DNA of 64,000 nucleotides, taken from Desulfoscipio sp. XC116. GTDB taxonomy: Bacteria > Bacillota > Desulfotomaculia > Desulfotomaculales > Desulfallaceae. Below, piece by piece: positions 36,933 through 44,788 of the stretch (within the stretch, counting starts at the first letter, position 1; every line of letters starts with the position of its first letter). The notes beneath the pieces were generated by a model that was given only the letters and a program-made list of their open reading frames with translations, was not told the DNA's origin and did not search any database. The stretch covers positions 3,911,035-3,975,034 of the forward strand of contig NZ_CP156660.1 of assembly GCF_039851975.1 (NCBI RefSeq), read 5' to 3'. Made by a program: the position numbers and the translations under genes.

Positions 36933-37217
36933 ATGGCCAAGAAAATACCCGAGTTTAAATCTGAAGAAGAAGAAGCCCGATTTTGGGACGAGCATGACAG
37001 CACTGAGTTTCTTGAAGATTTTGAACCCGTAGATATTTCGGTTTCACCGGAATTAGAAGAAGAAATATTAAACAAGCGGGAACTTAAAAAGCCTGTTACT
37101 TTGCGTTTAGCGCCATATCAGATTGATGCCGTTAAAAAAATTGCTTATAAGAAAGGGCTGCCTTATCAAACTTTAATCCGCATGTGGATTAAAGAGAGGA
37201 TTAAAGCTGAAATGTAA
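36933..37217 (+). CDS. brnA: BrnA-type (CopG/RHH) antitoxin
   Basis: A 94-residue antitoxin with a C-terminal ribbon-helix-helix segment (KPVTLRLAPYQIDAVKKIA then YQTLIRMWIKERI). The acidic N-terminal half (EEEEARFWDEHDSTEF) is typical of proteins paired with BrnT. GGAGGTGG lies before the ATG at 36933, inside the end of the toxin gene, so the two are translated together. Autoregulation is expected, but no clear palindrome was seen upstream of brnT. Confidence 0.88.
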   Translation: MAKKIPEFKSEEEEARFWDEHDSTEFLEDFEPVDISVSPELEEEILNKRELKKPVTLRLAPYQIDAVKKIAYKKGLPYQTLIRMWIKERIKAEM

Positions 37218-37224
37218 ATAAGCA

Positions 37225-37260
37225 AAAACTCCGGTATTATTTGCCGGGGTTTTTGTTTAA
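37225..37260. terminator. Terminator after the BrnT/BrnA pair
   Basis: AAAAACTCCGGTA pairs with TGCCGGGGTTTTT around a short loop, with T residues following. Confidence 0.75.
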
Positions 37261-37326
37261 ATTTTATTTTACCGGTAATCTTTTCTCAACAATGAAAATA
37301 TAGTTTATGGAAAGGAGATGAGTGAA

Positions 37327-38049
37327 ATGAAGAATATTAGGAAAAATATCATCATAGCATTAACACTTCTTATTTTGTGTTCGTCATCAAGTTATGCATA
37401 TTTACATTATATGCAAGCTAACAAGAAACAAGGCGATATAAATGCAGATATAAACAAACAAGTAAATAACAACGAAAACTTATCAGCTAACAAAATTATA
37501 AAGCAAACAGCCCGGATTTCATCTGATATAGTTATCTATAATACTCATTTTGATGAAGATTATCCTTCCGGGCTCAAAGTTTCCGATGTAGGTTCATTAA
37601 TTAACGACCAACTTGTTAAAGGTGGGGTAAATAGCAGTTTTGTTGAAAGCAACTCCAAAATGGATTATAAAAATGCATACAAAGTCTCACGTAACACAAT
37701 AACTTCAAATGTTGAAGGATATAGCAATGCAGTTCTTTTGGATGTTCATAGAGATATTTCCGGCAGCCCTGAATCAAATCCCAGCAAGATAATGTTAGTA
37801 ATTTCTAAAAACAATCCCGACTATGAAAGAAACAGGGAATTTGCCGACCTATTATTAAGAGAGATTGAAAAAACCAAACTTGTTGAGGTTGATGCTTATT
37901 TGCACGATCGCAGCCCAACATTCCATTTAAATCAGGACCTTTCCGGCAAATCTGTATTAATAAATGTGGGGAATGATAAATCCAGTGACGATGATATTAA
38001 AGAGTGCATCAACGCCATTGCGGCGGCATTAAAAAATATAACTGCGTAA
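37327..38049 (+). CDS. SpoIIP-like stage II sporulation protein homologue
   Basis: A 240-residue secreted or anchored protein: an N-terminal signal or membrane helix (IIIALTLLILCSSSSYAYL, ~8-26), then a domain with the SpoIIP pattern. Matches include VIYNTHFDEDY (normally with HTHxxESY), VSRNTI, LLDVHRDI, NPDYERNREFADLLL and FHLNQDLSGKSVLINVG. SpoIIP is the amidase/endopeptidase that thins peptidoglycan during engulfment. It is shorter than SpoIIP, lacks the upstream gpr gene and has Phe-Asp in place of part of the metal/catalytic motif. It may be a divergent paralogue with a different or reduced activity. ATG at 37327 is favoured, nine bases after GGAG. Confidence 0.78.
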   Translation: MKNIRKNIIIALTLLILCSSSSYAYLHYMQANKKQGDINADINKQVNNNENLSANKIIKQTARISSDIVIYNTHFDEDYPSGLKVSDVGSLINDQLVKGGVNSSFVESNSKMDYKNAYKVSRNTITSNVEGYSNAVLLDVHRDISGSPESNPSKIMLVISKNNPDYERNREFADLLLREIEKTKLVEVDAYLHDRSPTFHLNQDLSGKSVLINVGNDKSSDDDIKECINAIAAALKNITA

Positions 38050-38113
38050 CGGCGTCAATACCGATTACCGGTCTGGATATGAAAACCTTAGAGAAACTTG
38101 GGAAAGAGCTGAA

Positions 38114-39289
38114 CTAGCCGGAGATTGGCTTTCCGGGAGTCCGCTTGGATTTCCCTCTTTTTTTCTCTTTATTGTAACCGCGCTCTCCATATGGCTGCAG
38201 CTTTTCAAGCCATTTTTCCTCCAATTTTTCCAACTCATCCTTTTTATTAAAGTAACCTTCTTTTTTCTCTTCCAGAACCTCAAGCACCTCAAATACAAAG
38301 GCATCTTCGCCAAATTGATTCCATTCCTCTTGAAGCTCTTTGTTTTTATGCCCTCTATTTTTTAAAGAAAATTTTCTTCCGTTAATGGTTCTTAAATTTG
38401 GAGTCGCAGTTACAAACATCTTTTGATTTTTTATATTTTTGATTTGATAAACCCCGCCCTCGGTTTTCATTTCCTTATACTGCAGCTTCAATTCCTTTTT
38501 CCGATCCACATCTCTTTCCTCCATCCCATCGGCCTCCCCTTTCAGCCAATACCGGCTCCCATCAGGTTTTCTGTCAAGAAATCCATAATCAATTAAATAT
38601 CTTCGCAAGGCGACAAAATCATCATAAGCTGTTTTCAGTATTTCATTAACTTCCTTTTCGCTGTAGACCCTCTCCGCCTCAAATCGTTTGGCGATTTCCC
38701 TTAGCACAACCAGCTTGCTTTTTTCCTTAATATCCAAAGTTTTTAATCGGCCGTCAGTTCCTTGGGGGAAGCATTTAACAAGTATTTTCCCATTCTCTTC
38801 CTGGGTTATATTATAACGGTCATCTACCGTCCCGACCGTTTTATGTGGCGGCAAATAGCCCGGTGAACGCTTATTTTTATCTTTAAGGAGTTCCATTAGC
38901 ACCAGAAACATTTTAGCCTGGCGTTCTTTCTCTTTTAATATAAAACGGTGATTCCGAATGGTGGAAGCACTGCCGATACCCATTTCTTTTTGTACTTCCC
39001 CATCACTTTTTCCCCGGTAGAAAAGCTGCAACAGGTTTTTCTGATGCTCCGTCAGACCGGTGAGCCTTCTATCCTGTTGCATCAGACAATCAAACACCGA
39101 CCGGTGCTCCTCTGCAATATGAATACGCATATACTTTTCGGCTTCATATAGAATACTTTCCCGGGGATATACAATCCCTTTCTCAATTTTTTTACCGCAT
39201 AGCAGGCATATATAGTATTCTTCAGCTTCGACATATCCTCTTTTAAGTTCATCAATGGTCGCGCTCCAACACAGATCAGAAATATTCAT
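38114..39289 (-). CDS. HTH (LuxR-type) - DUF2087 - GIY-YIG-like protein
   Basis: A protein of about 391 residues with an unusual domain set. N-terminal: a Cys pair (CLLCGKKI) and His residues that could bind zinc. Then a LuxR/sigma-4-type helix-turn-helix (LTEHQKNLLQLFYRGKSDGE, ~78-125). Then a DUF2087-like winged region (YSEKEVNEILKTAYDDFVAL, ~210-250). Last, a GIY-YIG-like fold (GVYQIKNIKNQKMFVTATPN, ~280-300) and a basic tail. In the last domain GVY and FVT replace GIY and YIG, so nuclease activity is uncertain. It may be a regulator with a DNA-nicking or tethering tail. A second ATG at 39301 is possible. Confidence 0.78.
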   Translation of the reverse strand: MNISDLCWSATIDELKRGYVEAEEYYICLLCGKKIEKGIVYPRESILYEAEKYMRIHIAEEHRSVFDCLMQQDRRLTGLTEHQKNLLQLFYRGKSDGEVQKEMGIGSASTIRNHRFILKEKERQAKMFLVLMELLKDKNKRSPGYLPPHKTVGTVDDRYNITQEENGKILVKCFPQGTDGRLKTLDIKEKSKLVVLREIAKRFEAERVYSEKEVNEILKTAYDDFVALRRYLIDYGFLDRKPDGSRYWLKGEADGMEERDVDRKKELKLQYKEMKTEGGVYQIKNIKNQKMFVTATPNLRTINGRKFSLKNRGHKNKELQEEWNQFGEDAFVFEVLEVLEEKKEGYFNKKDELEKLEEKWLEKLQPYGERGYNKEKKRGKSKRTPGKPISG

Positions 39290-39377
39290 CAATAAACACA
39301 TCCTTGATTTGATTGCTCCCCCATAAACATATTACACACTTGTCTATGAATTGTCAAGCATGGAGCAAGTATTTTAA

Positions 39378-39492
39378 AAGTGAACCCGTTCAACTGAAGC
39401 TGAACATCGAAGCTTCAGGTGGGGATTCCATCCCACCTGAAGTAAAAAGCGAAACTCCTGCTTATAAAAGTGGGAGTCTCAGGACTCCAGGC
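39378..39492. repeat. Dispersed repeat B, copy 1 (folded, omega-RNA-like)
   Basis: It shares AAGTGAACYCGTTCARCTRA, GCTGAACATCG and GTGGGAGT with 48001-48105. Three small hairpins follow one another: GTTCA..TGAAC; CTTCAGGTGGG with CCCACCTGAAG (perfect 11-bp stem); and an imperfect ACTCC..GTGGGAGT stem. No gene is attached. The rest of 39302-39685 shows nothing else. Confidence 0.7.
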
Positions 39493-39685
39493 ATCAAATA
39501 AACTCCGGCTCTTGATTGAGATTAAGATAATTTTTCCTTTTGGGGAGGAAGTTTGAACGCATGCAAAGAATATGTCAGAATTAATAACTTTATAACAGAC
39601 GGAAAGCAGCATGCCGCATTTATTATTAGCAAATTAAGCAATCATAGCATATGGAAAACAACTTAGCTTAAAAGGCAGGCCGAAC

Positions 39686-40402
39686 ATGGAAAATATTATT
39701 GAACTGAAAAATGTGCGGAAAATATACCGAATGGGCAGTGAAAAGGTGATAGCCCTCGACAATGTAAGCCTCACCATTGGCAAGGGGGAATTCTGCTGTC
39801 TTTTAGGCACTTCAGGTTCGGGAAAATCCACGCTGTTAAACCTAATGGCCGGTCTGGAAAGACCAACGAAGGGTGAAATAAAAATCAAAAAATATGCCCT
39901 GGGGAAAATGGATGAAACCCGGCTAACCCGATTGCGGCAGAAATATATCGGCTTCGTGTTTCAGTCTTATAACCTCCTGGAAACCCTCACCGCTCTGGAG
40001 AATGTAAACCTGCCCCTGGTTTTTAAAGGCATACCCAAACATATCAGAGAGAAAAAAGCTCGAAAGATGCTGGAGGCCGTGGGACTTGGGAAACGTTTGC
40101 AGCACAAGCCATCACAGATGAGCGGAGGCCAGCAGCAAAGGGTGAGCATCGCCAGGGCTTTCGTCGCCAACCCGGAGATTGTCTTTGCCGATGAACCCAC
40201 GGGAAACCTGGATTCCAAGACTACCCTGGAGGTTATAGGACTGATCACCTCCCTGGCCAGGCAACACAACCAAACCCTGATTATTGTGACTCATGACCAC
40301 GAGATTTCCGAGTATGCGGACAAAATCGTCCACATTAAAGACGGGAATATCGATTACATAAAAAATAATGAAAGAAAGAGGGAAAGAGGTTCGCTATTAT
40401 GA
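39686..40402 (+). CDS. MacB/LolD-type ABC transporter ATP-binding protein
   Basis: A 238-residue ABC ATPase: Walker A GTSGSGKST (~38), Q-loop VFQSYNLLETLT, signature MSGGQQQR, Walker B IVFADEPTGNLD and H-loop VTHDHE. These are type VII (MacB/LolD/FtsE-like) features, matching the FtsX-like permease two genes on. It overlaps the next gene by four bases. The ribosome site (AAAAGGCAGG) is only moderate. Confidence 0.94.
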   Translation: MENIIELKNVRKIYRMGSEKVIALDNVSLTIGKGEFCCLLGTSGSGKSTLLNLMAGLERPTKGEIKIKKYALGKMDETRLTRLRQKYIGFVFQSYNLLETLTALENVNLPLVFKGIPKHIREKKARKMLEAVGLGKRLQHKPSQMSGGQQQRVSIARAFVANPEIVFADEPTGNLDSKTTLEVIGLITSLARQHNQTLIIVTHDHEISEYADKIVHIKDGNIDYIKNNERKRERGSLL

Positions 40403-42153
40403 GTAAAAGATTGCTGATTACTTTAACGGTTTTGCTAATGACCTTTTATAATATATTAATCCTGCCCGCCGGGGAAGATCGGTCCCAGATCCGCTTTAAC
40501 GATTCGGTGGCCGAGGCGGCTTACGGAAGCAGTGACAATTTGGATAGCAACAACAGACCCATCTTGATAATTAAGAACATCAGTTACGCCCCCGAAACCG
40601 TTGAGGCGGGCAACGAGACAACCGTCACCGTCACCCTCACCAACGACAGCAACAAAGCGGCCAAAGACATTAAGATCACTCTTACCGGGCTGAAAAGCGA
40701 TGAGTTTACCCTTGCAGAAAAATCGGATACCAAGTATTTAAAAAGCCTCGGCGCAAACCGGGATACCAAACTTGAATTTTCCCTTCTCGCCTCGGCAAAG
40801 ATGACCAGCGGAAATTACAGCCTGGGTGTCAGCGCCAGCTATCAGGATGAACAGCAACAAAGTTATACAGACGACTATAATGTATTCATTAAAGTGCAGG
40901 GCAAGGAAAAAAACGCCGATGTAGCCATCAATAACATCATTGTAACGCCCAAGGAGGTCAAATCCAACGAAAGCTTTTCCCTCACCTTCACGGTGAAGAA
41001 CAATGGAAAAACACGGGCGGATAACATCAAGGTGTCGGTCAAAGGCGACGAGGGCATCCTTTCCAAGTCTCCCGACATCCAAATGATCGAAAGCCTGGAA
41101 CCGGGCAAGTCCCACGCGGCGGATTTCACGCTGTTTGCCGGTGGCGACGAACTTAAGTCCAAGCATTACAACATCCAGATTAGCTTGGAATACGAGGATG
41201 CGGCCAAGGGCGACGCCAAGGTGACGGTGAACCAGTACACGGGGGTTAACGTCAATACCTCCAATGGCAAGCTGATCCCTAAAATCATCATCAACAGCTA
41301 CCGCTTTAAACCTGTGGTCGTACGGGCCGGAGAGCGGTTTAGCCTGGAGATGTCCTTCCTTAATACCAGCAGCGCCAGAACCGTCAATAATATCAAGGTA
41401 TATCTGACCGGCATCGACTCGGACAAGGAAGGAAAGATCGTCTTTACACCGGTAGGCAGCAGCAACACCTTTTTTATCGATTCCATCAAGCCGAAGGGCA
41501 TAGCCGGAAGAAACCTGATTATGTATACTATCCCCAATGCGGAGCCCCAAACTTATACGGTAACCGCCAACATTGAGTATCAAGATGAGGATGGAACGGA
41601 GCACAAGGCCACCGAACTAATCGGCATCCCCGTTATCCAGCAGTCCCAGCTTACTGCCGGGGAGATCAGCCTGCCGCCGGAAGCCTTTATCGGAGAACCC
41701 ACGCCGATCAGCTTAGAGTTTTATAACACGGGCAAGACCAAGCTCAATAATGTAATGGTTCGGGTTAATGGGGACTTCGACGTACAGGAAAAACAGTTAT
41801 TTGTCGGTAATTTCGATTCGGGATCCTACGATTATTTCGAGACCAATATCATCCCGACCAAAGCAGGGCAATTGAACGGGGAGATTATCTTTACCTTTGA
41901 CGACCCATCAGGGGAACCCCAGGAGTACGTAAGGGAGTTTACCGTTAACGCCGTCGAAGCGCCTCCATTCGATCCCTCCGAGCAAATGCCCGAGGAGAAA
42001 ACGAACGAGGGCCGGAACCTCCTCACAAAAGCACTTAAAAATAAGTCCTTCTGGGCAGGCCTGGGGGTCGGACTTGCTGTCACGATAATAGCAGGTATTG
42101 TGCTCTCCAAAAAGAAAAGAAAGCAGAGTATAGAGTTTAATGAAGATGAATAA
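40399..42153 (+). CDS. Secreted CARDB/COG1361-type repeat protein of an ABC exporter
   Basis: A 584-residue protein anchored in the membrane. It has an N-terminal signal (LLITLTVLLMTFYNILILPA), then four Ig-like beta domains of ~110-130 residues. Each contains a version of the pattern in which a P-E/K-x-V lead is followed by FxLxxxxxNxGxxxAxN (for example NESFSLTFTVKNNGKTRADN). A C-terminal helix (FWAGLGVGLAVTIIAGIVL) ends in basic KKKRK. Such proteins often accompany MacB-type transporters and may act as the periplasm-side adaptor or surface partner. Its position between ATPase and permease with overlaps at both ends supports a shared complex. Substrate unknown. Confidence 0.85.
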   Translation: MSKRLLITLTVLLMTFYNILILPAGEDRSQIRFNDSVAEAAYGSSDNLDSNNRPILIIKNISYAPETVEAGNETTVTVTLTNDSNKAAKDIKITLTGLKSDEFTLAEKSDTKYLKSLGANRDTKLEFSLLASAKMTSGNYSLGVSASYQDEQQQSYTDDYNVFIKVQGKEKNADVAINNIIVTPKEVKSNESFSLTFTVKNNGKTRADNIKVSVKGDEGILSKSPDIQMIESLEPGKSHAADFTLFAGGDELKSKHYNIQISLEYEDAAKGDAKVTVNQYTGVNVNTSNGKLIPKIIINSYRFKPVVVRAGERFSLEMSFLNTSSARTVNNIKVYLTGIDSDKEGKIVFTPVGSSNTFFIDSIKPKGIAGRNLIMYTIPNAEPQTYTVTANIEYQDEDGTEHKATELIGIPVIQQSQLTAGEISLPPEAFIGEPTPISLEFYNTGKTKLNNVMVRVNGDFDVQEKQLFVGNFDSGSYDYFETNIIPTKAGQLNGEIIFTFDDPSGEPQEYVREFTVNAVEAPPFDPSEQMPEEKTNEGRNLLTKALKNKSFWAGLGVGLAVTIIAGIVLSKKKRKQSIEFNEDE

Positions 42154-43498
42154 TATTGATTTATTGGCCATGACCTTGAAAAACCTCCTGCGGCGGAGAG
42201 TCCGAACGATGCTCACCGTAACGGGTGTATTAATCGGCACCGCCTCCATTATCATTATGGTTTCTATCGGCATCGGCATGAATGAGGGTTTTAAAGAAGA
42301 GCTCGGCCGCATGGGCAGCCTAAACACTATTAACGTCCGCTCTTCCTCGGACGGCATGTATATGGCTGTGGCGCCGGAGCAAAACGAAGGTATGGGAAGG
42401 GATCAAAAAGAGCAACAGAAGCTGGATGATAAGGCGATGGTCCTGTTTGCCAAAATCCCGGAGGTTGAAGCGGTGATTCCCTTTATGGAGGTCTCCGGCA
42501 AGCTGCTTGCGGGAAAACACCTCGCCCATGTGCAGCTCCAGGGAGTCGACCCCGGCCAGATGGACAAACTTCAACTTACCGCCGGCGAGGGCCGGCTGCT
42601 GGAGAGCAGCGACAACCTCAACTTGCTGTTTGGCGCCGAAATCAAGAATTTCTTTCACAATCCACGGGCACACCAATATGCGCCGGCTGAGATTGATCTG
42701 ATGAAAGATAGGCTCACCTTGTCTCTGGATATGTCCTACGGGGAATCCCACCAAGACAGCGACAGCGACAGTGACAGCGGCGGCAAGTCCTCCAAAGGCT
42801 ATGCAGTAAAAGGGATCGGAATTCTGGAGGAAGGCAATTTTGAAAACGATTACAATGTATTTATGCCTATGGAACAACTAAAAAAGATGGTACGGGATCA
42901 TAACCGGGGCAAGAAACAAAATGAGGTCATAAAGTTCGACGAATACTCCAAAGTACTGGTTAAAGTAAAAGATATCAATGATGTCCAAAAGGTCCAGCAG
43001 CAAATCAAGGATGAGGGATTTAATGCGGACAGTCTGACCGATATTCTGGAATCTATGCAAAAAACCGCGGCCGGAATCCAAAAGGTGCTTGGAGTTATCG
43101 GCGCCGTCTCCCTTTTAATCGCCGCGATAGGCATAACCAACACCATGGTTATGTCCATCTACGAAAGAACAAGGGAAATCGGCGTCATGAAGGTGATTGG
43201 CGCCTCCCTGGGGGATATCAGAAAACTGTTCCTGCTCGAATCCGGGATGATCGGCTTCTTTGGGGGAATAATCGGCGTCGCCTTCAGCTACGGGGTTTCC
43301 TATCTCTTGAACACGACCGGTTTCGTATTATTCGACACGTGGGGCATGCAGGAGGGGCCGGGAAACACATCAATCATTCCCCTATGGCTGGCGGCGAGCG
43401 CTCTGGCCTTTACCAGCCTGATCGGCTTGATTTCAGGCTATTACCCGGCCCGAAGGGCAATGAATCTCAGCGCCCTGGAAGCTATCAAAAAAGAGTAA
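42140..43498 (+). CDS. MacB/FtsX-type ABC transporter permease
   Basis: A 452-residue permease with one N-terminal helix (~25-48), a large extracytoplasmic MacB-PCD domain (~50-320), then three helices (~325-350, ~375-400, ~415-440) and a conserved end YYPARRAMNLSALEAIKKE. This four-helix FtsX layout belongs to mechanotransmission transporters that move substrates across the envelope rather than the bilayer. A Ser-Asp run (DSDSDSDSGGKSSK, ~206-219) is inserted in the outer domain. It overlaps the preceding gene by 14 bases. Confidence 0.92.
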   Translation: MKMNNIDLLAMTLKNLLRRRVRTMLTVTGVLIGTASIIIMVSIGIGMNEGFKEELGRMGSLNTINVRSSSDGMYMAVAPEQNEGMGRDQKEQQKLDDKAMVLFAKIPEVEAVIPFMEVSGKLLAGKHLAHVQLQGVDPGQMDKLQLTAGEGRLLESSDNLNLLFGAEIKNFFHNPRAHQYAPAEIDLMKDRLTLSLDMSYGESHQDSDSDSDSGGKSSKGYAVKGIGILEEGNFENDYNVFMPMEQLKKMVRDHNRGKKQNEVIKFDEYSKVLVKVKDINDVQKVQQQIKDEGFNADSLTDILESMQKTAAGIQKVLGVIGAVSLLIAAIGITNTMVMSIYERTREIGVMKVIGASLGDIRKLFLLESGMIGFFGGIIGVAFSYGVSYLLNTTGFVLFDTWGMQEGPGNTSIIPLWLAASALAFTSLIGLISGYYPARRAMNLSALEAIKKE

Positions 43499-43618
43499 AG
43501 GAGCTGTTGCACAACGAGCTAAAAAGATATCGGATTATTATCGGAATAATTGGCAGAATCTAAAAAAAGGAAGCGTCGCTCACTACCCCAAGAAAGTAGT
43601 TTTGCGACACTCCCTCCT
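43496..43618. repeat. Dispersed repeat D, copy 1 (longest copy)
   Basis: It starts GGAGCTGTTGCACAACG, passes through ATTATCGGAATAATTGGC, and ends in the palindrome GGAAGCGTCGC ... GCGACACTCCC. The first part matches the reverse strand at 60484-60606 and the palindrome matches 27330-27385. It begins at the stop codon of the permease gene. Confidence 0.7.
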
Positions 43619-43726
43619 GGAATTGATAATCTATTGTCATCTTAGGTACCACGGGGAGTAGGGGCTTGTGGAGCTTTATATTTTACTGCTATTAGTAAAC
43701 CTCCTCCGGGACGAGCCCGTAGGTTT

Positions 43727-44011
43727 TCAGAGACAGGTTTCTATAAATTTTTCTCTACAATCCCAGCTGCAGAAATAATGTCTCTGATCATCCTTGATTA
43801 ATACATATGCTTCCGACTTCGGCAAAGTACAGCCACAAATATTATCAGTTACCATTTCAATTTCTTCTTCAACTTCGGGTTTTAATTTAGCCTTTTCTTC
43901 CTGTACCCTGGCGGCTTCTTTCTTCGCTCGTAAAAAAGCCCAATAATTAAATAAGCCGTTTACTACCAATAAAATTAATAGGAAATCTAGTATACTTTCA
44001 ACAACTCCCAT
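43727..44011 (-). CDS. Small membrane protein with TRASH/YHS-like Cys domain
   Basis: A 94-residue protein: one N-terminal membrane helix (ILDFLLILLVVNGLFNYW), a charged coiled stretch (KKEAARVQEEKAKLKPEVEEE), then a metal-binding-like domain. The latter has CGCTLPKSEAYV, HYFCSWDCREKFI and a final Cys, as in TRASH/YHS domains that bind heavy metals or copper. ATG at 44011 is chosen six bases after AGAGGTG. It lies 26 bases behind marR and is probably co-transcribed with it. Confidence 0.72.
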   Translation of the reverse strand: MGVVESILDFLLILLVVNGLFNYWAFLRAKKEAARVQEEKAKLKPEVEEEIEMVTDNICGCTLPKSEAYVLIKDDQRHYFCSWDCREKFIETCL

Positions 44012-44037
44012 TTGCCACACCTCTTAAATATATTTCA

Positions 44038-44460
44038 TTAAGACATATTCAACAGTATCTTAAAGACCTCACATATCTTATCTATTTCCCCTTCAGTTAT
44101 ATTATCGAACTGTTTCACCAATAGTTGAAACCTTGCAGCTTCAGTATCAGATAGTAGTTTTGTTCCCGTCTCAGTCAATTTAAGCCACACGATACGCCTG
44201 TCTTTATCGGATCTATCCCTCTCAATCCAACCGTTTTTATAAAGTCTTTCAAGTATTGTAGTAGCGGCAGCCGGAGAAATATCTAAAATATGAGCAATAT
44301 CCGCCGCCTTGCAACTCTCGTTGGTTGCAATAAGTTTAAGTAAAAAAAATTGAGTTGGCGTCACAAGATCATTCAAGAGACCTTTTAATTGGCAGCTGGT
44401 GTATCTAACCAGTTCATGCAATAACACATCAAACTCAATTATTTTTTCCTGTTTGCTCAA
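44038..44460 (-). CDS. MarR-family transcriptional regulator
   Basis: A 140-residue dimeric winged-helix repressor. The helix-turn-helix and wing read AADIAHILDISPAAATTILERLYKNGWIER with the classic wing DRSDKDRRIVWLKLTETG. The first gene of a two-gene unit with the Cys-rich membrane protein. Its promoter and a palindrome lie just upstream (44492-44550), consistent with autorepression. Ligand unknown. Confidence 0.92.
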   Translation of the reverse strand: MSKQEKIIEFDVLLHELVRYTSCQLKGLLNDLVTPTQFFLLKLIATNESCKAADIAHILDISPAAATTILERLYKNGWIERDRSDKDRRIVWLKLTETGTKLLSDTEAARFQLLVKQFDNITEGEIDKICEVFKILLNMS

Positions 44461-44491
44461 ATTATTAATACCCCCCTCCGTTGCTAGACCA

Positions 44492-44550
44492 ATTATAAAC
44501 TAGGCTAATTATTATGTCAATTAACTGTTAATAGCGTTAATGGTTAATTG
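44492..44550 (-). promoter_or_regulatory. marR promoter and palindromic operator
   Basis: On the minus strand, TTGACA (44515-44520), 17 bases, TATAAT (44492-44497): a perfect consensus promoter. CAATTAAC (44518-44525) and GTTAATTG (44543-44550) form an inverted repeat overlapping the -35 box, and further TTAA-rich half-sites lie between. Confidence 0.82.
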
Positions 44551-44623
44551 ATTCCGTACCATTGCTCTTTTTCATATTTACCGTGAAGGCATATATAATC
44601 TCCGGCGCCTTACCCATTTAAAA

Positions 44624-44657
44624 TACAAAAGCCTCCGTTGTATTGACAACAGAGGCA
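44624..44657 (-). terminator. Terminator facing the transketolase operon
   Basis: On the minus strand GCCTCTGTTGT and ACAACGGAGGC form a stem with a four-base loop followed by TTTTGTATTTT. It lies 130 bases beyond the end of the transketolase genes. Confidence 0.72.
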
Positions 44658-44788
44658 ATCACAGCAGATGATAAGAAAGTAATATCATGTGACATTACGT
44701 TTATAAAAAGCCCCGAGTCACACATTACAAGGGCAACGAAAGCTTAACAATGCGAAAGCCTTATTGTAAATAAAAGAAGCGGAGCATA

